DNA of 64,000 nt. Source: Trichoplax adhaerens (taxonomy: Eukaryota; Placozoa; Uniplacotomia; Trichoplacea; Trichoplacidae). Positions 37,301 to 52,200 of this stretch are shown piece by piece. Every line of letters starts with the position of its first letter. Within the stretch, counting starts at the first letter, position 1. The stretch lies in NCBI RefSeq assembly GCF_000150275.1, contig NW_002060959.1:926301-990300 (forward strand). Direction: 5' to 3'. The notes beneath the pieces are model-generated. The model was not told where the DNA came from and made no database searches. It saw only the letters and a list, made by a program, of their open reading frames with translations. Position numbers and translations under genes: made by a program.

Positions 37301-40300
37301 CAATTATATGTTCATACAATAGAAAAAGAAAAGCATTGATTTGGTAACCGAAAGAGATACCCTAACTAAAGCTAGACAAGGAGTTTTAGAAGAATTTATC
37401 CATAGGCTGAGTGGTTAGCTTAATTAAATTTAAGTGCTAACCTTTTTATATTTCTCTCTTTCTTCTACAATAGATTTCTCTTTTTTTTCAATCTCTTTGG
37501 CCATTCGAGCCTCCTCATCAGTCATTTGTTCTGGTGGTTTTTTCAAGAAATCTGGTCGAACAAATTCCTAATCAAAATGTAAAAATCGATTTAGAACTAT
37601 CAAATTAATATTATCAATGCACTTCGCAATGACAGCTAAAATAATTAGTATTGTAGTTCATTGTAACTTTGACTGATCAAAAATCAAATTGAAATTAAGT
37701 CCTGAAATAAATTTTATAAAATATTCAATCGTTATTACGATTTATATAATAACCTTGAAAAGGTCCTCCTCTGGGTTAGCTTCCAATCTTCCACCCATCA
37801 TCTGTTGCAAAGCTCGATCTCTAGGATTTTGCCCTTCCTCAGTAGCTTTTCTTGCTTCTTCTTCGCGTTTGATTCGATCTCTTATTTCTACTTCTTCTGG
37901 CGGTAAATACTTTTCGCCTTTAATCTAAGCAACCAACAGAATAAATATAGATAAGACTTTACCGCATTAGTATTTTTCAGGATAAATAAAATTTTAAAAA
38001 ATTACATATCTAAGATTTATACAGCTACTGAAATTCACCTCGTGATCGTAAACTTTTAGTAACTCCTCAGGTTTTTCATCAATATGCATTTCTGGTTGAA
38101 AGATTTCTTCGTTCAATTTTAAATCTGATACTATTTTACTCATTCGCACGTTCTTCTCCTGTATCTTTTTGATTTCACTTGCTTTCGATTTCATTACTTC
38201 TTCGAAGTCTTCATTAAATTTGGCTTTAATATAATAGATGCTATCCTGCATAGTCGAATCCAATTGTAAAATTATGCAATGATTTCAGCATTAGCTTGTA
38301 CAAGGCACTGAAACTTACATAAGATTGTAAAATTATCATAAAATTTTAATAAAATAGATGGTATCCTGCGTAGTAGTATTCAATAGTATAATTATGTAAT
38401 GATATCAGCATTAACTTGTACTATAATATAAGATCATCGTAAAACTTCAAAACGATCGGTGGCATCTTATAATTCATAAAGTCCATAGCAAAACTATGCA
38501 ATGAATTTTAAAATAGCTTATACAAGAAACTGAAATTTATGTATCACTATATTGTAAAATCATCATAAAACTATTACGATAAGATTCGACTACAAAATAA
38601 AGATGATTGCTAATTCTGTATTATACTGCTTCATTTTTTTTTGTAATATTCTACGCAACACCATTCAAATCGAAGAAATTGTGACTGGTTATCCCTTGAG
38701 AAATAGTATCAGGCAAAGCTACCGAATAGATATTTACGGTGAAATGTCTTTAATCCTAATTTATTAGATATTAATGTGCTATTTGATCTTAATAAGTGTA
38801 AACATCTAAGAAATCATAATTATGACTTTTACTAATCATTAACTATTTATTAGAATTATTATAATAAGGATGTAATCTTGCAGAAAAGAAAGTAGTGTTA
38901 CTTGCCTTCGTGTCATAACTACATCACAAATTTTACAGATAAATGACATATATGCCACTAAACCATCACTGCGATGAATACTGCACTGATTATTCGCTTT
39001 AATGCGGCATCTGACCCACCTTTATCAAAGTTATTTGATCGCGTTTTTCTTGCACCATATGCAATTGAAATTGAGAATATAAAAGTGGATTTCCTCCACC
39101 ATAAGCAATTGCCCGACTGCCATGCAATGCAACGGAATCACCTTCATGCTGTAAATCATCCTTATTGTTTTCATTAACTTCTTCCTCATCTGCTTTTTCA
39201 GCCGCCTATATTATGATTCCATATGATTTCAATTAAGATATCCAGTAAAATTCACAAATAGCTATATTGTGCTTACCTCTGCAGTTAAGCTATTACTTGA
39301 ATAGCCAATAATTTCTTTTTGCAGCTGCAAGAAAAATAAATGAAATTGTACCAGAATATTACAGCAATGCAACTGCTGGAAGTAATGAAATCGAGCTACA
39401 AGACTGTAATAATTTGCCTTCAAAAAAAGTGTAAATTACCGATGCTTCAGCAATTTCTATTTTACGTTGTAAATTAACAAAAGCAATTTCGGCTAATTCA
39501 GTTTCCGTTCTTTTCCTCATTGGATAATTGCTTACCACCACATTGGATTTAAATGCCTATTATTATGTATCATGATATTATTATCCCTTTATAAGTTCAT
39601 TTTCAATTTCAGTAAATCTAAATTTCATATCTTTTATAGAAATTTGCTATATTAAGTTATAATACTAACATGTATTGCTTTCCCATGTATTTCCATTTGA
39701 TCCCAGCACTCGCTTTTAATTAATTGCTGGTGATACTTTTTGGCTACATTCTTTAATCTAATATCTTGTCTTACCTACGGAATTATCCGTAATTTGCGAA
39801 ATTAGCAGTTATAATTTATAGCGTATAAACAGAAAACTGATGGCGGTCTTAGTTGATGCAAGAACAAGTCTTGGACGCTATCATGCTTCATTACCATTTC
39901 AACTTCTTTATCCGACTCTTCAATAAGTCTTTGCCTTTCCTCAACATCCAATGTAAATTCATAATTTTGTAATCGATCAATCTCGGGCATGTTTTCATTA
40001 TTAATGATTAGCTCTTTCACCTATCATATGCAGCATAAATTACTTATTTCAATTCTTAAACTTTCAAATATCTATTCTGATATATAAAGAATGGCAACAT
40101 TTTTAGATGTTACTTGCTAGAAAAACGGTATCAAGAACTAATTCTATATGTTTTATACACGCAGTACCATACTGTACAATATGATGAACGCAGACTACTG
40201 TCAAAGAGTCGTAACGAAGAATATGATAAGTAAACCTCTATCAGGCGAAGACTTCTTACCTTTCTTTTCAAATCTCGTATTGCAACACGAATTGCTCGTT

Positions 40301-43300
40301 TTTCGTCACTATATTTTTTATCATCCGATCGTTGAGTCTAAAACAGAATCCATCAAAAGTATATTCCATCTTCAATTGGGCTATAATAGAATCTTTTGCT
40401 AATAACTATGGAGATTACTTGCAGAATGAAATTAAGATTATAAATATTTTTACCTCCATAATTAATCTTTCCAGCCAACTATGATCTGATGTTGGTACTG
40501 GAGTTGGTGTACAATAAATCGTATCTGCACTACTTTGCCGACCCATTTCACTACGACTTCGATAATCTGGCGAATCACTCTCACTTGCACTAACTGGACC
40601 CCACCACTCTTCCATTTTTAAAATAATTTGATTTTGCTGCAGACGTTCTAACTCCAGCGATTCTACAGTCCCTACGCCTTTCTTGGAATTCCCATAGCTG
40701 TATAGAATAAGATCATAATTATCATTTAATGTATAAATATTTTTGTAAGTTTAGATCAGTGACAAATATTAGCATAAAATTATTACACCAATCAACGTCT
40801 CCTTACTTTAATAACCATGAACATAAACTATCGGAATCGCCAATCGTAATGATATGTTGGCAATCATCCGTAATAATAGCAGCAGCTACTCCACCACGGT
40901 GGTAATCATGGCAATAATAGCAACCAACTTTTTCCTTAGAAGCCCAGATAGAAATTAAGATGAATTTAGCTTGATTTTACAAATTTAATACAACCTACGT
41001 TGTGCCAACTAATCTAAGGGTATGTTAATTTTAAAAGTAGTCTTTTCAATCACTCCTCTCTTTCTAACTAAATTTCGAGTCAGTCTACATTATCTATAAA
41101 TCTAGAATAATCGATCGTTTAAATTCTCCACTTACCATGGAAGGCAATGACCAAACTGCAACACATCCATCCTGAGACCAGGTTATTAATAAATCGCCGT
41201 TTCGAGAAATGAAAACACCACCACCAGGCAATTGATGACACGAAAATGTTCGATTGATTTTCCAGCTAGATCTGACCTAAATAATTATAAGTTAAAATTA
41301 CTTCATGAAGATATCCAGACGCAGAATACAGGATAATAACTTACTTTTTGACCATCTCCTCGTTGTACATCAATTTCTTTTAATTCTTTGGAGTTACCAT
41401 CAAATGCTACAAGCGTATTAGCAGCGGTAAACTGCAATCCTTTCATTGCACTTGTCAATTTGAAATCTACTCGATTAACTGCAGTATCTTTAATTTGACC
41501 ACTTTTAGTCGCAAAGACATCTTGATTATGATCTAAACCTAATCAGTAAAAAATTTCCAAATTTATTATCAAACACATCAGATCTTTAGAGAACACTAGG
41601 ATATAACACGGCTAATATTGATATCAATGCTTAGAACCATAAATTTACCTGAAAGATTGAAATATGTCAACATGCTGTCATTATGCAAAACAGCTACTTG
41701 AATTGTATCATTTTCATCGGTATAGGTAGTAATTTCAGTAATATTGCCAGATATAGCTGTAATAGAAAGAAGAAAATAATCAGCATTAATTTAAGTGACA
41801 ATCGAATTTTATATTTACTAAATATTACAACGATTGATGACCGGGTTACTACGGTAAAAAGGTGCTAGTCAATCATATTGAAATACCTAAATAGCCGTAG
41901 ACTTGAAATTTCGATGTAGCATGAGCACTGCAGATGAATAAATTGCCATCATTAGACCCAGCCAGGAGGTATCGCCCTTGTACATCATGACTAGATCGGA
42001 ATCAGATTTAATATTTAGTATGACAGTTTAATGAAGCAATCCGATCGATCGAAATTATATGATTTATCAGTTATGTAGAATTCTTACGCTAATTTAGTGA
42101 TACAGGAATGAAATAGACGATTACGATAGATAATTCTAGGCGATCTTATTTCATTAATATCAACTATGAAGATATAGCCATTCTCTGTTCCAATAGTGAC
42201 CGTTTTCGATGATGGGCATGAAACCAAACAACTAGCCTGAGTATACAGCAACAAAAAAAATTTAGCAGTTATGTTATCCTAATATGAAATATGATATTAA
42301 TTTCTTATATCTTATGTTAGCAATTCATTACTTGGCATCCTATAAAGCAGGTAGCATCAAGCGAAGGCTCCTGAATTGCCCATAGCTGCAAAGTTCCGTT
42401 TGCTCTAATGGTCTACAATAGTATTGTTAGAATCAAATTGAGAGTATGGTAAACAGAAATGAGGATACAATAGTTTTATTAGGCCAAGAACGAAATATTT
42501 CTATTGATAGCATATTTACGTAGTAATCGTTAGCTAAGTTTATGAAAGGCTTTAATAATGCTTCAAATCATAATTTAATAACCTACCACGCAATAGTCAT
42601 TTTCTGGATAGATACATTCAAGGCCAACAAATTTACCATAATGATGATCCAGCAATAGATTTGCATTTGGTATATTCCAGTTTCTTATAAAATGAATCGT
42701 GCCCTATAATGACATGTAGGTGATAAGTATGCAAGATAGAAAATAGACTTAAGTCAATTCATTTATAAAAAAAATGAATTGCAAACCTGACGACTCCCGA
42801 CACCAAGAATTTCAAAGTCAGATGACCAGGTCAAGGATGTAATTTCACGGCCAATTTCAATTTGATCCAATATTCTTGGTTCATCTAATGTTACATCAAG
42901 TGTACGGATTGCTCCATCCTAAATAATCATAACGTTAGCAAAGTCAATCATGCTGCAATCATCTGAAAATTTGGATAAAAAATTTAAAGGACTAATGACA
43001 TTAGTAATTAAGCGGATAATAGATATGATTCTTACAGTTCCACCAGCGTATAGTCCATCTTTATGGAGTGAAAGGCAACTAAAGGCTCCAGGTCCAATTA
43101 AATCAAATGTTGGTGAAGGTGTCTGCCCAAGTTTTAAATCGATATCTGTCCAATAAAGCAACAGTTTAAATTATAATTATAGGCATGCATCTATATCATA
43201 TTCTGCTACAAATCTAGCCATAGCCAAAATTATCTTTGTTTAATATACCCGTATTACCTTGCTCAATACGACTAGCAGCGGCACTACTAGGCTTGCTCAA

Positions 43301-44849
43301 AGGTGTAGTCGGAACAGATGGAATGGTATGCTTATGCCGCGGATTAATTAAAATATTCAGAGTGCTATTATAAGTAGCATCAATAATGACAAGTTGTCCA
43401 CCTCTACAGCCAATATAAATATTGCTGAAACAGGAATAAAATTTTACAATAGATTAGAAACATCGTGACAATGCTAAGATAAGTATTATTATGTAGGCGA
43501 GATATTATCATGATTTGCATGGAAATCATCTCTTTAAGATTAATTAACGGGTAATTAGCGTTCTTAGCCACATATATTAGCCAAACCTCATCAGAAAACG
43601 GATAAACACCTTTATATATGGATGATAGAGCTATCGAATTTTTAATTAATTCTATATTTATAGTAAAGTTTGAGTTATATTTTAGCTAGTATTTCGTATT
43701 TTAAATTTAGACGGTTTTATCCATGTTATCATAGCCTTCGAGTTATTTTGGACAGGTAAGAGTCAGTATTTCATTGGTTATACAATACCTGTTGGCCGAC
43801 CAACAATGTGATACAGGGACAACTAAGTGCTTGCTTTTCTGTTCTCGTCTCGCTTTAGCCGCAGTTCCAGCTAAAATATCACGTACTGATTTAGAAATAG
43901 TTGTAACAGCACTGGATAATCGTGTCGATTGGCGCGTTTGGAGATATCGATTACTGTCTGCTGAGACGATTCCAACTTCATCGACAGACGGTAGAGTAAT
44001 ATTGCTGAAAAGATTTCATAGACGTATATGTTACATATAAATAATACATAAACTATCGAAAATGATCATGGATTATATATATTATCGAACCACTCCATTG
44101 ACTTACTGTCCACTCAATAAATATTTGTCATTTGCTTGTTCAATATTCCACATGGTGATTTGGTGATGACTGTAGGTGCACATATTATGCCAATTAAGTG
44201 GATCAAAAGTAATGCATGACGTCTCTACCGTAGGTCCATTAGTAGAACACAGCAATTTATTGTTACTCCAGTCCCTATTCATTTAATATTCACAAATACC
44301 TCATAAGTAGATTCTTGATATAATATATTTTCATTCATAGCGGAATAGGAAAAGCTAAATATTATTATTAAGATTTTATTTACCAAACGGATATCAGAAA
44401 GTCAGGTACACCAGTAATGAAAGAAATGTATGTTCCATACGTTGAAAAAGTAAATGCTGATATTTCCAACTTTGCTATACCTAGTTATTAAAGAGATTCA
44501 ATCAATTAATATTTATCGATATACCATACCACCGTAAACTAGTACAAATAATGTGATAGAGTCAGTCTAACGTTCAAATAGATTCAATGAACTACCTGAA
44601 ATTACACATTTCTCTTCAAAATTTGGAAATGAAATAATATGAATGCTTGGATTTAAGCCAATCTCCGAGTACGCAAAAACTTGATATTCTTTAGAGACGG
44701 TAAATAGACCAACACTTTTAACGTTAAGGTAATGATAATTTTGGTCCTTGGTTTCTGTATTTATAAACTTTATATTTCTTCCAGCCAGAAAGCAAATAGT
44801 GACTTCATCGATAAAGTGAATAGGGCCACCATTATAGCCTTGCATCCAG
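34383..44849 (-). CDS. CFAP43: Cilia and flagella associated protein 43 (WD repeats plus coiled coil)
   Basis: Axonemal protein that tethers inner dynein arms together with CFAP44. About 30 short exons on the minus strand. The 5' group includes 44849-44596, 44480-44384, 44274-44107, 44004-43789, 43424-43258, 43145-43036 and 42918-42787, all phase-compatible. The N-terminal half is WD40-like: [20 protein letters not shown], then FVYSE-type blades, [45 protein letters not shown] (41.2 kb) and GDSDSLCSW (40.8 kb). The C-terminal half is Glu/Lys coiled coil, with CFAP43-specific segments [16 protein letters not shown] (36.7 kb), [14 protein letters not shown] (36.2 kb) and [11 protein letters not shown] before the stop at 34383-34385. 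Order and motifs fit CFAP43 better than CFAP44. The true start codon is not resolved: an acceptor lies just upstream of the codon for W, so a short first exon should exist beyond 44850. It is divergent from DHX34. Confidence 0.94.
38230..38580. repeat. Three-copy repeat spanning a CFAP43 splice acceptor
   Basis: ATAGATGCTATCCTGCATAG at about 38233 recurs at about 38353 (ATAGATGGTATCCTGCGTAG) and, decayed, near 38455. The following TTATGCAATGATTTCAGCAT block is also repeated. Spacing is 120, then about 100. Copy 1 includes the acceptor and the first bases of the exon that starts (minus strand) at 38245; the others lie in the intron. Confidence 0.75.
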
Positions 44850-46281
44850 CTAGTAAAGTAAGATTTAAAATAGATAAATACTAAACGTTAGAGCTGTTTC
44901 CTGACAGAAAGTAGCTATATTTATTAACATTTTTTTCATTAACACTTAATGCTGCCCCTACTCGATGTAATTTTATAAATATACCAGATAAAACTTCTCA
45001 TTAATTTAAATGCATCGACCTATAGAGTTAGATTGTGTGTTGTAGCTTATTTTAGCAATAAATTATACGAAATTAAGACAGCAAGTAATAATTTTATAAT
45101 TGTTTAAACTTGATTTAAATTAGATCAATGCTTCAGAGTTAGCATACACGATGTAATATAAAATAATGCTCTAGTTTGCTTTATAGCCGTTTCTTTATGA
45201 TCGACATAATATTAGAGACTATCAAGATCAGCCATGGATTATTTATACCCTTTTCGATGAAAATTATATGTAATTGTGTAACTAGTATGTAAGCGTGAAC
45301 TTTACATTAACCTTATTGATAGTCATAAAATAAGTAGTACAATCGTATTATTACAGATCAATAAACACTCTAACGATCTTAGTTAGCTATGAAGACAGAA
45401 CAGTATCTGGTACATTAAAATTTCGGTTGTGGTCGTTCAATCTGATCGACAGCTATAGTTTAGATCATTGCTCTATCAAATCATTCCACTGCAAAGTAAG
45501 TTCCATATCTGTCTATTTAGCTAGATATTATATCGATCATAATCACAATATGCCTAACTCATAAAATGCGACCATTTCAAATAAACAATGTAAAGCGCAT
45601 AACAAATATTAAAAGTAGTCAATGAAACAGAGAACATTTTAATCTCTCATTGATCAACTCTGTGGTTGAATATTCTATCTGTTATACCAATAAATCATTG
45701 AACTATAATACGATTTTTATATTAACTCTTTAACTAATGATCGTTCATTGCTGTGTCTTCATCTGATTAAAATGGTATATAATGGTATCCTTGTATACCT
45801 TGCGAAATCACGCAAGACTGCAGCAACGAAAAATACCTGAGAAATAATCATATCTGTATCTATGTTGTCATTTTACCTACCTCATTGGTAATAATGATAA
45901 ATTCTCCATTTTGGCTGGTTTGTCAATTTAATATTACTTATTATATGTAGAAGAGTCAACAGATTTAAGAACTTAGTCAACGTTCTATCAACTGACCGAA
46001 TGCAATTACTGTTTGAAGGGTTGCTAGGGTAACAAGGGTCATGCGCAGACTATGCTCTTGTACGGTGTATCCAGTACTCAAACATAATATACGATAATAC
46101 AGTCTAGACCAGATCGGCCAGCTTATGATTTCAATTCCAACCTGTGGACAGCACAGACTATACAGAATACGGACCAGAAGCACAGACATTTGGACAATCG
46201 GATATTACTTGCAGCATATCATTTGTAAACACAGCTCTAGTCATCAAAATGGCTGCGATGTTCTGATTGCCGAGGTCGAAG
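44850..46281. promoter_or_regulatory. Divergent interval CFAP43 / DHX34
   Basis: About 1.4 kb between the known 5' ends. It should contain both promoters and the missing first exon(s) of CFAP43. The minus frame at 45977-46189 is not recognisable as a CFAP43 N-terminus. Confidence 0.45.
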
Positions 46282-49200
46282 ATGTCGATCACTGATTTCA
46301 CCTTATATCGTGATGAACTAGACGATATCTTCTTTTCCGGGAGAAGCTATCTGCAACGGTAAGATGTGGATCAATTATCTTTACCATAGATTATATTGTG
46401 TGTAGATACTTAGTATGCAATGTCATCAACGATATTATCGAAGAGTAGTGTAGGAAATAATTTTTCTGCTGTTAGGGAGACTAAACATCATAAAGACTTT
46501 TGGTTATTCTGCGAACGGTATTATCGTTATCAGAAGAATAAATCGCCATCCATTCCATCAGGTGACAAATTACCAATATAGCTGAAATTAATACGAATGA
46601 TGGTGTACGATATGGCATTTTGAATTCGTTCTCGCATGCAATTTGCAGTTTCGAGCTGTCTGTAATATTGTGGTTTTGATGATGATCTGTAGATGGAGCT
46701 GAAGGATATTCAAAACTTGACCTACCTTTAAAATACGATAAAAGATACCGATGCAACTTCAGTATATTATTTCATCAAAACTACGGTAATGCCATATCAA
46801 CGGAGATAACGTACGATTCCTAAGAGAATCTATACAGATAATAAAGACTATGTAATCGTTTTCATGGTATAGATCATTTGCCCAGAGGTTTGAATCAGGA
46901 AAAGCTTAAAGAGTTTAAACAATTAGTTCATCTCTACGAGGACTTTAATCAAAAGCAAAAGGTTAAAATGCATGGAATGAAAATCAAAGAGATATAATAT
47001 CTCATTGAAATGGCCTATAATAATGTCAATATTAATAACGTGAATCTTAGTGAACAGATATCGATTCTTATTCATTCATATATTCTTGATAATTATGATG
47101 ATATTTCAGTAAATTCAAATAACAAGCTACACATTAGGTTGATGATCTAGCTGTAAAAGAAAAACTAACAATTGCATTAAAGTATGCTAAAATAGTCTCT
47201 ATCACTCTTAACATGATTCTAGTTTGCTAAGATACGTAAAATTAAGAACGATCAGAGCAACTTGCCAATAAGTCAGTACCGATCAAAAATTATTACTGCG
47301 GTTCAGCAAAATCAAGTAGTGATCATTGCTGGTGATACGGGATGTGGCAAATCAACGCAGGTAATCTAAATGTAGTCATGCAAATTAATATGATACTGTA
47401 ACATTAGGGTTAGATGCAAATGTTTATTGATATCATGATCACTGCAAAGAAATGGTAAATACTGTATTACTCTCTAGGTACCTCAATACCTGTTAAACTC
47501 GGGATTCAGCCATATTGCATGTACCCAACCACGTAGAATTGCATGCATGTCATTAGCAAAACGTGTCGGATATGAGATGCTCAATCAGTATGGTTCAAGA
47601 ATTGCATATCAGGTTGGTATAGAATTAACACAATATGGATTTATCCACTGTAGAGGCTACTAGTTGCCTTTAAATTCGCTAAAAAATATGGCGTTTATTA
47701 CATACTAATTCGCACATTGGATTTTAATAAAATAAAGGACATTTTTAACATTGCTACTGAAACCTATTCATATAGATTCGATTTGAAGAGAGCAAAACAC
47801 GAGCTACCAAGGTGCTATTTTTGACGGAAGGTAAAGTTTTCAGTCAACAATAATGTACTGTGTATCAGTAACAAAATTGGGCATAATTTTAATTGTAAAA
47901 TTTCCGCTCGAATTAGAGCTGGTTCTCTAGCATTCCTTAAATCTTATTACTATATTAGAATGTATCGACTTTGATGTGATATAGTTACTGTACACTTTAA
48001 TGTATCCAAACTTGCTCGATTAATGTACCATATCAAATATTTTTATTGTTAGGTCTTTTACTACGACAGTTAGTATCCGACCCAACTCTGTCATTGTATA
48101 ACGTTATCGTTGTTGATGAGGTTTGAAGTTTGAACTATTAATTTATATTTGAAGGACGATGAAGGTCCAATCTTAATGGACAGATAATTTAAATTCTATT
48201 TTTAAATTATATCCTAGGTTCATGAGAGACATGTTCAAGGAGACTTTCTTTTAGGCATTTTAAAGGATCTGCTACCAATTCGACGTGACTTGAAATTGAT
48301 ATTAATGTCCGCTACTATTAATATTAAGTAAATGAAACTTATCTTCAGTAAAACAATATGAGAGTTAAAACAAAGCTGAGATCTTAAGAATTCCTTTAAT
48401 ATTATCTTTTTACTATCTTAGCTTATTTGCAAATTACTTTGAAGGTGCTCCAGTAATCAAGGTAATTTCAGCACTTTTATTATGAAATTATTACGCATGC
48501 TACAATAATTTTATACTAAATTAGGTTTTAATTCGAATAAGGATTGTTTGATACGTTTAAGAAAATTTGTATCTTCACTAGATTCCCGGTAGATTGTATC
48601 CAATCCAATTGGAATATGTCTCTCAACTCACGGTAATTAAATTTCTACTATCATGACTACCTAATATTTGAAATTTTTCAGGCACTTTATAGTGGACTAA
48701 ATGACCTAAAATCGTATTTTTTATACTTAGTAGTGATATGTCTTCTAGTATGAAAAGTGTATTGGACAGTACATTGATTAGACTTTTAGTAATGCTTGCT
48801 ATCTTATTACCAGAGATGTTCGTTATATCTATTGTACTATAAATTATAACATACGCATATTCGGAAACGTAGTCTAAGATGAAAATTCGAATTGAAATTA
48901 CGTCATGCTCGTAGTTAAAATACATTATCACTGAAAACTCTGTGATATTAGATATTGCTAATAGTCATACCAGGCCATAGTTAAAATTGGTCTTGGAATT
49001 TAAGTTTTGTAAATTAAACTATTTTAAAAATTGCCATAAATTAAATAGTAGCTGGTTATGTCTCTGAATTGTTCCATTAAGTTCTCATAATGAAACTAAC
49101 AGCTACATTGCTATTTCTTGTAACCATCATAGATTCGGGAGTCCCGCGAATTTGGAGGTACAGCTGATCGATTTGATACATCTCCTTACTTGAAAATTAT

Positions 49201-52200
49201 GCAAATTATTGACGAAAAGGTATTTTGTGCAGTTATGGAATACCATACCATATCAATTAAACCTTTGGCAATTAGACGTTGACAAATTACCTGACTATCG
49301 TGTTTTTGCCTTTTTCAGTACCCTGACAACGAACGTGGTGATATGCTCGTATTTTTAAGTGGCCTATCAGATATAACAGCCTTATTCGAAGACGCTCGAA
49401 ATTATGCTTTGAAAACCAAAAAATGGATTGTTTTATCATTACATAGCTCGCTTTCTGTCGAACAGCAAGAAAAGGTATAAATATTTTGTTCTTAGATTAA
49501 TGTGTAAAGAAATTAGTTTCTTTGAGTTTCAAAGATCTCATTTGTCGCAACCATTTAGGTATTTGATATTGTACCAGAAGGTGTTCGAAAATGTATTATA
49601 TCTACTAATATCGCTGAAACTTCAGTTACTATTGATGGAGTTAGATTTATAATCGATTCTGGAAAGGTAATTCTATTATGAGACTGGTCGATAAGTATGA
49701 CATTATAGCTAATATTGACTTAATATTTTGGCGACTTAGGTAAAAGAAATGAGCTATGATTCGGGAGCTAAGATGCACCGACTACAAGAATTTTGGATTA
49801 GTAAAGCGAGTGCAGAGCAACGAAAAGGACGTGCCGGTAAATCCATTTTCTTTCTTATAATGTCATTCTTGAAACACTATTATTAGCTTTAAAGTTTATC
49901 TTAACGTAGTATTAAAGAAAGTATTAATATATCTTGTAGGTCGAACCGGACCAGGAGTATGTTTCCGTCTGTATTCGGACTCGGAATATGAGGCTTTCGA
50001 ACAGTATTCTACACCGGAAATTCGACGCATTTCCCTTGATAGTTTAATATTACAAATGCTTCTTTTAGAAATCAAGAATCCCACGGAGTAAGTAATTTAA
50101 AGATTAGTGATAATAGTATTCACTTTTATAAGAGAGATTAAAAACAGTATGATCATTGTACGTCAACTATACTGCTTTTCTAACGCTTTCACGTATTCAC
50201 ATTGAGCCCATATGTGCGGATAAATTGATGATTAATAAATTATTCATACTTTGATTGGCAATTGTCGTAATGGCTACATGTATACTATAACATTGTTACA
50301 GAAGTAATTTTGGCTAATTATATTATTTTCTTCATATACACTCGTACATACTCAAGATGTACGTGCCGACTGATTTCTTAACTGGCAACGATGCCACTGT
50401 TAATTCGTTCATTTTAATTTATCTCGGACTGTGTAGTTTCCCATTCATTGAACCACCATCCAAAGCTGCACTCGATCATTCGGTTATATCATTGCAAGAT
50501 CAGGTGCGGTACCATTTGCACTTGAAATTGTAACTTCTGGAATATAAATCCGTAAATTAATAGATTGAATTATGCTAATAAGTTTGTCATTACTGGTTAT
50601 TATTATTTTAATTTAGGATGTAATAGAAAAGGAGAATATGAAATTGACAGTAATTGGGAAAATGTTAGCTAATCTTCCGGTAGAAGTCGTTATTGGCAAG
50701 ACATTAATTATGGGGACGTTATTCAAGGTCTAACTTTATGAACTATAATACTCTTAACAATGCATGCCCCTTATAACATTTGCAATGTTAATATCGTTAC
50801 ATACTTTCAGTATTGGCTTCTAATAATTAATTCACGTCATAAAATTTAGATTATCCCTTCCATCGTAACAATGGCCGCTGCACTTGCAGTTCAGTCTCCA
50901 TTTTATAAAACTGTTGACCAAGGCAGTGAAATTGCTGTAAGTTTCACTGGCTTTAGAATTACACTAAGATAGATAACGAAGTTAATTATAGATTCTAAGC
51001 TTACTAGATTTCTAGATCTTATTTGCAAGAATTGATTACATATATTAAAACAGAACGCTCGTGAGGAAATTTTATCTACGGAAGGTGATCCATTTACTTT
51101 ATTGAATGCTTACAATGCATGGCTACAGGTAAGGATGACGAAGGCTGCTATATAAATCCCAATCATATACTTATTAACCACAACGAATATTGGTACTGCG
51201 GCTCTTAGGTTAAAGCTGAGAGGGAAATTCCATCTAAAAAATGGTGTAGACAGCGCGGGATAGAAGAACAACGATTTTATGAAATGTCCAAGTTGCGATT
51301 GCAATTTTTAGATCTATTACAAGTCAGCTATTTTAGATAAGCGTTATATAACTTGCAATATCTAAGGTACTATTTTAAAACTAAAATAATAATCGTCTCC
51401 ATGATAGGATCATCATTTGATCTCTGAGAAAGAGGTAAATGATAAAAACGATCCGTTCAGAAAGCAAAGCATTGACAAGAAACGAGAGAGAAAGAAACAG
51501 CTGCGAGACTTAAAGCGGAAATATGCACGTGATAAATTGGGTAAAAGGAAGATGCTTCGAATGGATGGTGAAGTATGTACTAATAGTTGATCTCAACACT
51601 TATTTTCTCGTAGTCAGTTCTGATTAGTTACCATAAACATTTAATCAATATTTTAGCATGCACAAAACTTTAGCGATGACGAAGTAAAAGAAACAGATTT
51701 CCGCGATGCTGAATTCAGATTGTTGTATGGCGACCATAGATCAAGGGTTAGGAAACGATTTTACTTCAACGTGTTATATAGATATAAGGTTCTTGAATTT
51801 AATATTTCGTACTGAATGTATTAAGGATCGAAAGGAAAAAAAACAGGATGATTACGATGAAGAAGATCCACGTACCGTTTTATTGCATAAAGTTGTTTTA
51901 GTAAGGTATCAATTATCAACACTATTTGATAAACTCAATTTGATAGCTCGAAAAATATTTTAATTTGTATCGTCATTGGTGCATTAGTGGATTGTACCCA
52001 AACATCGCTCTAGCTGACGAATGTAATTCCTGGAGAAAAGAGAATGAGCAAATTTTTCATGCGAAGGTGAAGCGATAATTAGTGGCGCTGGAATTATTTA
52101 CAGGATAGCATTAGGAAGTGTATGGTATTAGTAATATTTCAATGCTATGTTTAAATTAGACTAAATCATTTGTTACACCACATCCTGGAAGTATATTTGC

